From NCBI GenBank assembly GCA_030831445.1, contig JAURLB010000168.1:1-6351 (forward strand): 6,351 bases of DNA. Direction: 5' to 3'. Made by a program: the position numbers and the translations under genes. The DNA comes from Candidatus Nanopelagicales bacterium. GTDB lineage: Bacteria; Actinomycetota; Actinomycetes; S36-B12; UBA5976. The notes beneath the pieces were generated by a model. It was not told the origin of the DNA. It saw nothing but the letters and a program-made list of their open reading frames with translations, and did not search any database. The first letter of the stretch is position 1. Every line of letters begins with the position of its first letter. Positions 1 through 5,680 of the stretch are shown here, piece by piece.

Positions 1-415
1 CACCATGATTCGAGATGCTTCGGGAGAAGCAAACCAATTGGGACAATTTGCGGGACTCGGCAAAAAATCACCACTGCTTGCAAGTAGTTTTGCGTTCTTA
101 CTGCTTGCCCTTGCTGGTATTCCTTTGACAAGTGGCTTTACGGGAAAATTCGCAGTGTTTGCCGCGGCGTTTGAAGCAGGTGCTGCACCACTCGTTGTGC
201 TTGCAGTTATTGCAAGTGCTATTGCTGGCTTTTTCTATGTTCGTCTGATTGTGCTGATGTTCTTTACAGATGCCAACAATGATGAAGTATCTGTAGTTGT
301 TCCGAGTTTGTTCACGCGTACAGCGATTAGTGCCAGCGTATTCGTGACTCTACTTCTGGGAGTAGTGCCAGGTCCACTCTTAGACCTACTTGCTGACGTT
401 GTGTTTTTAAAGTAA
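1..415 (+). CDS. nuoN: NADH-quinone oxidoreductase subunit N (NuoN), C-terminal part, 5' end outside window
   Basis: This is the C-terminal part of the NuoN membrane subunit of respiratory complex I, one of the antiporter-like proton-pumping subunits that couple NADH oxidation to quinone reduction. The reading frame is open to the window edge, so the ATG at 5 is an internal Met and not the start. About 137 residues are visible. Counting from that Met, I see GLGKKSP (17-23), then a membrane segment ending in GIPLTSGFTGKF (38-49), another containing FFYVRLIVLMFF (76-87), and a last hydrophobic segment at about 108-131. The GKF lysine lies 88 residues from the C-terminus. This fits the conserved transmembrane lysine of NuoN (Lys395 of E. 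coli, from memory). The other antiporter-like subunits NuoL and NuoM are less likely because of the GLG(R/K)(R/K)SP motif and the neighbouring gene. nuoN is normally the last gene of the nuo operon, which fits the change of function immediately downstream. Confidence 0.93.
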   Translation, partial: TMIRDASGEANQLGQFAGLGKKSPLLASSFAFLLLALAGIPLTSGFTGKFAVFAAAFEAGAAPLVVLAVIASAIAGFFYVRLIVLMFFTDANNDEVSVVVPSLFTRTAISASVFVTLLLGVVPGPLLDLLADVVFLK

Positions 416-419
416 CGCT

Positions 420-1448
420 ATGACAACCGAACCATTTTCACTGCAGCGACTTGAACCCAATTTGGGTAGTCAAATTGCTGCCGATCTAGTTGTTGTTGAA
501 GAAAAACTCATGCAAGCGGCGACTACTTCGGATCCGTTTATCTCCGAAGTCGCTTCACACTTGGCTCAAGCTGGAGGTAAGCGTTTACGTCCAATGCTCT
601 GTTTGATTTCAGGTCAGCTCGGGCATCCCACGGCAGAGCTTCTTGATGCGGCAGTCGTCGTTGAGATAACGCACCTTGCTACCTTGTATCACGATGATGT
701 CATGGATGAGGCAGTAAAACGTCGAGGTGCAGATTCAGTTAACAGTCGCTGGAACAACACCATTGCTATCTTGACTGGAGATTTTCTTTTTGCCAAGGCA
801 TCACAGATTTTGGCCAACCTAGGTCCGGATGCAGTGCTGTTGCAGGCAGAAACGTTTGAACGTCTAGTGTCTGGCCAGATTCATGAAACTGTTGGCCCAG
901 ATAATGATGTGAATCAGATTCACCACTACTTGCAGGTCTTGTCTGATAAAACTGGTTCACTAATTGCTACGAGTGCCAGATTCGGTGGCATGTTCTCTGG
1001 CTTGCCGCATGATGCGCTTCAGGCACTTTCAGCCTATGGTGAAGCACTTGGAGTTGCATTTCAAATTGCGGATGACATTCTTGATATCTCTTCTGAATCA
1101 AGTGAATCTGGCAAGACTCCTGGAACTGATTTGCGAGAGGGAATCTTGACGCTGCCCATGATGTTTGTACTGAATACAAACAAGCCAGAGGACAAGGAAT
1201 TGATTGCCCTTCTTGGAAAACCGCTTACAGATGATGAAACTCAACAAGCGATCATGTTGCTTCGAAAACACGATGCTATCCAAGAGGCAAGGGCCGAAGC
1301 CGAAAAATATATTGCGATAGCCAAACAACAGGTTGTAAAGCTTCGGGAGATTGCCCTAATTCAAAGTGAAGGATTTGGCCCCCAATCTCCTTCGGCACTT
1401 GAGGCGTTAGACCTCATTGCAAACTCTGTGCTTGACCGTCGGGTGTAG
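420..1448 (+). CDS. Long-chain trans-polyprenyl diphosphate synthase (IspB/HepT/GrcC type)
   Basis: This 342-aa cytosolic enzyme adds isopentenyl diphosphate units to an allylic primer to make an all-trans polyprenyl diphosphate, most likely the side chain of menaquinone. The family hallmarks appear in order: GGKRLRP (52-58), the first aspartate-rich motif DDVMD (92-96) followed by KRR (100-102), GDFLFAKA (120-127), KTGSL (177-181), the second aspartate-rich motif in FQIADDILD (214-222), and GKTPGTDLREG (231-241). The length is normal for the family. The residues just before the first DDxxD (Ala87, Thr88) are small. In this family, bulky aromatic residues there cap the product at C15-C20, so a longer chain (about C30-C45) is inferred. 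The ATG lies 4 nt after the nuoN stop with no clear Shine-Dalgarno sequence, which suggests translational coupling to nuoN. The exact chain length cannot be read from the sequence, so no gene symbol is given. Confidence 0.93.
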   Translation: MTTEPFSLQRLEPNLGSQIAADLVVVEEKLMQAATTSDPFISEVASHLAQAGGKRLRPMLCLISGQLGHPTAELLDAAVVVEITHLATLYHDDVMDEAVKRRGADSVNSRWNNTIAILTGDFLFAKASQILANLGPDAVLLQAETFERLVSGQIHETVGPDNDVNQIHHYLQVLSDKTGSLIATSARFGGMFSGLPHDALQALSAYGEALGVAFQIADDILDISSESSESGKTPGTDLREGILTLPMMFVLNTNKPEDKELIALLGKPLTDDETQQAIMLLRKHDAIQEARAEAEKYIAIAKQQVVKLREIALIQSEGFGPQSPSALEALDLIANSVLDRRV

Positions 1449-1467
1449 ACCAATACGTGCAAGTCGG

Positions 1468-2358
1468 TTAGCTGGCGCTCGCTCTGGACTTAGATTTCAA
1501 TCCCCTACGTAGTGCGTCACTTGCAAAAATGGTGAGTGCTATCCACACGAGGATATATCCAATCCAGCGTTCACTTGTCATTGTTTCACCAACGATGAAA
1601 TAGCCAATGATGAACTGAATAGTTGGACTGAGATATTGCAAAATTCCCATACTTGAATACGGAATTCGTACAGCGGCTGCACCAAAAGCTAATAGTGGTA
1701 GTGCTGTGAAGAGGCCAGCCATAATTGCGAAGAATGTATGCGAGATACCAGCACTACCAAAGACAAGTTGGGATGTGACGCCAAGATAAATGAGGTAGCC
1801 GAGTGCTATCGGGAAAACCCAAATTGATTCAATAGTTAAACTCTCAACACCATCAAGGCCAGCGAGCTTCTTCAACATTCCATAAATACTGAACGAGAAA
1901 CCAAGAATCAAGCCAATCCAAGGTATTGATCCGGAGTTAATCGTTAACCACAACACACCAGTAGCTGCGATGCCAATTGCTAACCATTGAACTTTCTTGA
2001 GTTTTTCTGCGAAAACGAAAATTCCTAAAGCAACATTGATAAGCGGATTGATGAAATATCCAAGCGAAGAGTCGATGACATGTTCATTTGTCACTGCCCA
2101 GATATAAAGGCCCCAGTTCGTGGTGACCGCGATTGCTGCAGCAAGTAAAAGCAGCATTACGCGACGATCTTTCATCGAGTCGAATATTTTTTTCCAATTG
2201 CGCAAGACGAGATTGATGATGATCAGAAAGAACAAACTCCACACCATTCGGTGAGCAAGAGTTTCTAAGGCTGTAGAGGGTTCAACTAATGGCCAATACA
2301 AGGGTGCAAGACCCCAAAGTCCGTAAGCAATAACGCCGTAAATGTAACCCCGCGACAT
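1468..2358 (-). CDS. rarD: RarD, EamA/DMT-superfamily permease
   Basis: This is an integral membrane protein of about 296 aa with around ten hydrophobic helices, of the drug/metabolite transporter superfamily. The RarD subgroup is recognisable from GLWGLAPLYWPL (15-26 in the 298-aa version), LAHRMVWS (36-43), NWGLYIWAVTNEH (83-95), SLGYFINPLINVALG (100-114), FSFSIYGMLKK (156-166), TALPLLAFGAAA (220-231) and LQYLSPTIQF (242-251). E. coli RarD has a nearly identical length. Its substrate is not established: the name comes from a proposed chloramphenicol-resistance phenotype, and export of small metabolites is only inferred. I prefer the ATG at 2358 (MSRGYIYG). A GTG at 2364 would add two residues, and an in-frame stop lies three codons further up. 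Neither start has a properly spaced Shine-Dalgarno: GAGGAG on this strand (2388-2383) is 18 nt from the GTG. The gene converges on the polyprenyl synthase gene and diverges from livH, so it is probably a single-gene unit. Confidence 0.9.
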   Translation of the reverse strand: MSRGYIYGVIAYGLWGLAPLYWPLVEPSTALETLAHRMVWSLFFLIIINLVLRNWKKIFDSMKDRRVMLLLLAAAIAVTTNWGLYIWAVTNEHVIDSSLGYFINPLINVALGIFVFAEKLKKVQWLAIGIAATGVLWLTINSGSIPWIGLILGFSFSIYGMLKKLAGLDGVESLTIESIWVFPIALGYLIYLGVTSQLVFGSAGISHTFFAIMAGLFTALPLLAFGAAAVRIPYSSMGILQYLSPTIQFIIGYFIVGETMTSERWIGYILVWIALTIFASDALRRGLKSKSRASAS

Positions 2359-2438
2359 TTTCACGCTGAGTCAACCAATCTGCTCCTCAATTCAAGCCCT
2401 AATTGTTCTCCTTAGGCAGGTGAATGAAGGGATGCCGT

Positions 2439-2482
2439 GGGGAATGTCCGATTTGTCTCATTTACTGAGATTTCCCGATTTG
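2439..2482. repeat. Nested inverted repeat plus direct repeat in the rarD-livH divergent region
   Basis: TCTCA (2456-2460) and TGAGA (2466-2470) form a perfect 5-bp inverted repeat around a 5-nt centre. GGGAA (2440-2444) and TTCCC (2472-2476) could pair outside it, though with unequal internal spacing. The 8-mer CCGATTTG occurs twice in the same orientation, at 2448-2455 and 2475-2482, 27 bp apart. The block lies about 25 nt upstream of the proposed liv -35 element, where a regulator binding site would be plausible. No known operator consensus is recognised, and short repeats like these can occur by chance. Confidence 0.35.
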
Positions 2483-2506
2483 CCCCAAAATAATTGAAGA
2501 AAACTC

Positions 2507-2535
2507 TTGGAGAGCATAAGTGGCCTAACTAGGCT
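2507..2535 (+). promoter_or_regulatory. Putative sigma70-type promoter of the liv operon
   Basis: TTGGAG (2507-2512) and TAGGCT (2530-2535) are separated by 17 nt. The -10 element keeps the key TAnnnT pattern common in Actinobacteria, and the -35 element keeps TTG. Transcription would begin near 2541-2543, giving a short leader of about 18 nt that already holds the livH Shine-Dalgarno. This is the best-spaced pair I found between rarD and livH, but each hexamer matches the consensus at only three positions. Confidence 0.4.
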
Positions 2536-2547
2536 TACGGGCTTACC

Positions 2548-2554
2548 GAAGGAG
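2548..2554 (+). promoter_or_regulatory. Ribosome binding site of livH
   Basis: GAAGGAG sits 5 nt before the ATG at 2560. It fixes the start of livH at the first residue of a signal peptide, which confirms that the N-terminal extension is translated as part of this gene. Confidence 0.75.
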
Positions 2555-2559
2555 AATGT

Positions 2560-3831
2560 ATGAAGCGACATTTTGCCCGAGTATTGCTCGCGGTTGTCGC
2601 ATCATTATGGTTTCTTCCAGCACTTCCTGCTCACGCTGAAGGTGAGTCGGTCGTAATTTCTGGCGTGATTGTCGATCTCTCCCAGGCACCTATCGCCAAC
2701 GTCGAATTCACGTTGACAGCACCCGATGGATCAACACAGACAACAGTGAGTGATGCGACCGGACTTTGGCAATTTAGCGTTAACCAAACAGGAGGGTTCA
2801 TTGTTGAGATTAATCCTGAATCGCTACCGAGTGGTGTTGGGTTACGTGAACCAGATCGATTGACTCGATCGGTTTTTGTGTTCAATCTCAATAACAGTCC
2901 CGCACAGGTCCAGTACCTCACTGGTGAAGGTCCGAAACGCGCGTCATTCACGGAGCGCGCGTTGCAGTTAACGCTCGATGGAATTGTTCTTGGAGTAACA
3001 ATCGGACTTGCAGCAGTGGGGTTGAGTTTGATTTTTGGCACTACCGGTCTCACGAACTTTGCGCACGGAGAACTCATTACATTGGGTGGACTTGGTACAT
3101 TCTTTTTCAATTCGTACCTTGGATTGCACCTGATTCCTTCCGCACTCATCGCACTAGTTTTGTGTTTAGCAATAGGTGGTTATGCCCAAGACAAGTTGCT
3201 GTGGAAACCTTTACGTAGACGTGGGTCCGGGCTTATTGCAATGATGGTTATTTCCATTGGGTTTGGACTCATGATTCGCTATATCTTCTTATTCTTCTTC
3301 GGCGGAGATCGCGAACAGTTTTTGCAGTACGCAGGTCAAGCTGGACTTCAAATTGGCCCATTCAGTATTACTCCAAAGATGATCATCGCCACCATCATCG
3401 GTGTAGTGCTGATCATGTTGACGATTTTGTGGCTTACTCGTTCAACACTCGGAAAAGCATCTCGTGCGGTGTCTGATAACCCGGCACTTGCTTCTGCAAG
3501 TGGAATTGATGTTGAAAAGATAATTCTGGTGGTGTGGGTGCTCGGCGCATTTTTAGCTGGTTTTGCCGGCATCATGATGGGTCTCAACCAAGGCGTGCAG
3601 TTCATTATGGGCAGTGACACCTTGCTTCTAATTTTTGCTGCGGTGACTTTGGGTGGTCTTGGCACGGCCTACGGTGCAATCGTTGGAAGTATGGTTGTTG
3701 GACTCTTTATCCAGTTATCCACGCTCTTTATTCCAACAGAATTGAAGTATGTCGGTGCGCTTGTTGTATTGATTGTTATTTTGCTCGTAAAGCCACAGGG
3801 AATTCTGGGACGACGAGAGAGGATTGGTTAA
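2560..3831 (+). CDS. livH: Branched-chain amino acid ABC transporter permease LivH with N-terminal signal peptide and beta-sandwich-like domain
   Basis: This is one of the two membrane-spanning subunits of a HAAT-type (Liv) ABC importer. The permease core spans about residues 133-417: LDGIVLGVTIGLAAVGLSLI (139-158), the family motif GLTNFAHGELITLGG (163-177), the cytoplasmic coupling segment STLGKASRAVSDNPALASAS (295-314), AAVTLGGLGTAYGAIVGS (360-377) and the C-terminal KPQGILGRRE (411-420). Ahead of it, residues 1-26 look like a cleavable signal peptide: basic MKRHFAR, a hydrophobic stretch, then a likely cut after AHA. Residues 27 to about 125 are non-membrane and resemble a carboxypeptidase-regulatory or Cna-B type beta-sandwich (SGVIVDLSQAPIANVEFTL, 34-52; DATGLWQFSV, 65-74). 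At 423 aa it is about 110-130 residues longer than a standard LivH (about 300 aa). Strong ribosome binding site at 2548. It is first in the operon, and livM starts 1 nt after its stop. A UrtB-type urea permease, which can also carry an N-terminal extension, is a less likely alternative. Confidence 0.9.
   Translation: MKRHFARVLLAVVASLWFLPALPAHAEGESVVISGVIVDLSQAPIANVEFTLTAPDGSTQTTVSDATGLWQFSVNQTGGFIVEINPESLPSGVGLREPDRLTRSVFVFNLNNSPAQVQYLTGEGPKRASFTERALQLTLDGIVLGVTIGLAAVGLSLIFGTTGLTNFAHGELITLGGLGTFFFNSYLGLHLIPSALIALVLCLAIGGYAQDKLLWKPLRRRGSGLIAMMVISIGFGLMIRYIFLFFFGGDREQFLQYAGQAGLQIGPFSITPKMIIATIIGVVLIMLTILWLTRSTLGKASRAVSDNPALASASGIDVEKIILVVWVLGAFLAGFAGIMMGLNQGVQFIMGSDTLLLIFAAVTLGGLGTAYGAIVGSMVVGLFIQLSTLFIPTELKYVGALVVLIVILLVKPQGILGRRERIG
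3818..3823 (+). promoter_or_regulatory. Ribosome binding site that decides the livM start
   Basis: AGAGGA at the end of livH lies 9 nt before the ATG at 3833. An in-frame TTG at 3824 would directly abut this site with no spacing, so the ATG is the start. Confidence 0.6.
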
Positions 3832-3832
3832 T

Positions 3833-4828
3833 ATGGATTTTCTCTTTATCTTCCAGCAAGCAATTAGTGCTGCAATTGGTGTGAACGCAATTATTTATGC
3901 TCTTGCTGCCATCGGCTTGAACTTGCATTTTGGTTACACCGGTCTTTTGAACTTTGGACAAGCAGGCTTCTTGGCTGTTGGCGCTTACACAGTCGCCGTA
4001 CTTGTTGTCTCATTTGAAGTGAGCATCTGGCTTGCATTTCTTGCTGGCATTGGTATGTCAATCCTGTTGGCACTCATTCTCGGCATTCCAACATTGCGCC
4101 TGCGGGCTGACTACTTAGCGATTGTCACCATTGCGGCAGCCGAAATTATTAGACAGGTAGCGCGCTCGGTAACACTCCGCGAATACTTCGGTGGTTCTGA
4201 TGGCATCACTGGAAAATTTGGAGCTGACTTCTTTGCACTCAATCCATTCAAGGCAGGCCTTGACACCCCAATACTTCGATTCACGCCGAACGATCTGTGG
4301 GTCGTGCTTGTCGGCTGGGTACTCGTCGCACTCTTTGTAGTACTTACCTGGGCGATTGTTCGCTCACCATGGGGAAGAGTTATTAAAGCAATTCGAGAAG
4401 ACGAAGATGCAGTTAGATCGTTGGGAAAGAGTGTCTATCTCTACAAGATGCAGTCACTCATTCTCGGTGGTGTTATCGGTTCATTCGCAGGATTTGTCTA
4501 CGCGATATCACGCCAGAGTGTGCAGCCAGATAACTACTCAACAGCCCTAACGTTCTTTGCCTACACCGTACTGATTCTCGGTGGCGCTGCTCGAGTGCTG
4601 GGACCAGTTGTTGGTTCTATCATCTTCTGGTTCCTGCTTGTGTTCGTGGAGCAGATTTTGCGTCAAGCTGTGGCAAACGACCTCATCCCGGATTGGTTAC
4701 TCAATCCAAATCAGGTAGGCCAGATCCGATTTATTTTGGTCGGACTCGGTCTTATGTTGTTGATGATTTACAGACCTCAGGGAATCTTTGGAGATAAGAA
4801 GGAGTTGGCACTCAATGCACGCGCCTAA
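3833..4828 (+). CDS. livM: Branched-chain amino acid ABC transporter permease LivM
   Basis: This 331-aa protein is the second transmembrane subunit of the importer and pairs with LivH to form the channel. The LivM family is recognised from LNLHFGYTGLLNFGQAGFLA (29-48), GIPTLRLRADYLAIVTIA (84-101), EIIRQVARS (104-112), the cytoplasmic ATPase-contact segment RSPWGRVIKAIREDEDAVRS (177-196), GSFAGFVYA (216-224), the conserved LGG-type segment TVLILGGAARVLGPVVGS (245-262) and the C-terminal YRPQGIFG (313-320). The rest is largely hydrophobic, with about eight to ten membrane segments. Unlike LivH, it has no signal peptide or soluble N-terminal domain. The ATG at 3833 is 1 nt after the livH stop. 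Its last 14 nt overlap the start of livG, so the two are probably translationally coupled. Confidence 0.93.
   Translation: MDFLFIFQQAISAAIGVNAIIYALAAIGLNLHFGYTGLLNFGQAGFLAVGAYTVAVLVVSFEVSIWLAFLAGIGMSILLALILGIPTLRLRADYLAIVTIAAAEIIRQVARSVTLREYFGGSDGITGKFGADFFALNPFKAGLDTPILRFTPNDLWVVLVGWVLVALFVVLTWAIVRSPWGRVIKAIREDEDAVRSLGKSVYLYKMQSLILGGVIGSFAGFVYAISRQSVQPDNYSTALTFFAYTVLILGGAARVLGPVVGSIIFWFLLVFVEQILRQAVANDLIPDWLLNPNQVGQIRFILVGLGLMLLMIYRPQGIFGDKKELALNARA
4797..4804 (+). promoter_or_regulatory. Ribosome binding site that decides the livG start
   Basis: AGAAGGAG inside the 3' end of livM is 10 nt before the ATG at 4815. An upstream in-frame TTG at 4788 has no such site and would add nine residues (MEIRRSWHS) of livM-overlapping sequence, so the ATG is preferred. 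Confidence 0.65.
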
Positions 4829-5678
4829 TACATCCCAAAAAGATAGAGCAGTTTTGGCATTGCAAAATGTTGAAGCGCGTCCAGGTGTTTCAAAGCCAGA
4901 CCCAATCATTGTTGCAGACAATGTCGTACGACAGTTCGGTGGATTAACTGCGGTGAACGTTGAGCACGTTGAAATACAGCGCGGCGCAATTACTGCTCTT
5001 ATTGGTCCAAATGGTGCGGGCAAAACAACATTCTTCAACCTACTCACTGGATTTGATAAGCCAAATTCAGGTAACTGGACCTTCAATGGCGTCGAACTTG
5101 CAGGTGTAGCTCCACACAAAGTTGCACGCATGGGTATGGTGCGAACATTCCAGTTGACTAAGGCACTCTTCCGTTTGAGTGTTATGGATAACATGCGACT
5201 TGGTGCAAAGAATCAGATTGGTGAAGGAATACTTCGCTCGCTCTTGCCGTTCTTTTGGCGAAATCAAGAGGCACAAATCACAGCACGTGCAGAAGAGCTC
5301 TTACAGCGCTTCAAACTCGACGCAAAGAAAGATGATTTTGCTGCAGCGCTTTCAGGTGGTCAGCGAAAACTCCTTGAAATGGCTCGTGCGCTCATGGTCG
5401 AACCCGAACTTGTTATGTTGGATGAACCGATGGCAGGCGTTAACCCGGCACTTACCCAATCGCTTCTCGAACACATCAAAGATCTTCGTGAGCAAGGTAT
5501 GACAGTGTTGTTTGTGGAACACGACATGGATATGGTGCGAGACATCAGTGACTGGGTTATCGTCATGGCTGAAGGTAAAGTAGTCGCCGAAGGCCCACCA
5601 AATTCTGTGATGTCGAACCCTGCTGTGATTGACGCCTATCTTGGCGCTCACCATGATCTCACCTTGGAAGAGGATTAA
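4815..5678 (+). CDS. livG: Branched-chain amino acid ABC transporter ATP-binding protein LivG
   Basis: This 287-aa protein is one of two cytoplasmic ATPases that power the LivHM channel. All nucleotide-binding motifs are present: Walker A GPNGAGKT (64-71), Q-loop TFQLTKALFRLSVMDN (111-126, Gln113), signature LSGGQRK (179-185), Walker B LVMLDEP (199-205) and the switch histidine in VEHDMDMV (234-241, His236). LivG rather than LivF is shown by RQFGGLTAV (39-47), GMVRTFQ, MAGVNP (206-211) and the C-terminal VIDAYLG (271-277). About 33 residues precede the ATPase domain, somewhat more than in E. coli LivG. They include LALQNVEARPG (14-24) and KPDPIIVADNV (27-37). This looks like an actinobacterial variant but was not checked by search. 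The gene overlaps livM by 14 nt and ends 2 nt before livF. Confidence 0.94.
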   Translation: MHAPNTSQKDRAVLALQNVEARPGVSKPDPIIVADNVVRQFGGLTAVNVEHVEIQRGAITALIGPNGAGKTTFFNLLTGFDKPNSGNWTFNGVELAGVAPHKVARMGMVRTFQLTKALFRLSVMDNMRLGAKNQIGEGILRSLLPFFWRNQEAQITARAEELLQRFKLDAKKDDFAAALSGGQRKLLEMARALMVEPELVMLDEPMAGVNPALTQSLLEHIKDLREQGMTVLFVEHDMDMVRDISDWVIVMAEGKVVAEGPPNSVMSNPAVIDAYLGAHHDLTLEED

Positions 5679-5680
5679 CA

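Noticed and set aside
1449..1500. Possible bidirectional terminator between the convergent polyprenyl synthase and rarD genes
   Set aside because: Only a very short GCG/CGC pairing is visible near 1473-1482, inside the rarD coding end. There is no stem of useful length and no T-run on either strand, so no terminator is called.
2439..2482. The repeated CCGATTTG as the start of a CRISPR array or mobile-element end
   Set aside because: There are only two 8-bp copies, no further repeat units, and no adjacent transposase or cas gene.
2631..3149. 172-codon open frame on the minus strand inside livH
   Set aside because: It is antisense to a well-supported gene, rich in Pro/Ser/Asn/Thr with no recognisable domain, and has no ribosome site context. 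It is a shadow of livH codon use.
4815..4915. LivG N-terminal residues 14-37 as a partly duplicated ATPase beta strand (LALQNVEARPG then IIVADNV)
   Set aside because: The resemblance is short and the KPDPIIVADN-type start looks like a familiar actinobacterial LivG variant, so duplication is not supported from this sequence alone.
4697..5194. 165-codon open frame on the minus strand across the livM-livG junction
   Set aside because: It is antisense to two conserved genes and its translation has no recognisable family features, so it is a shadow frame.
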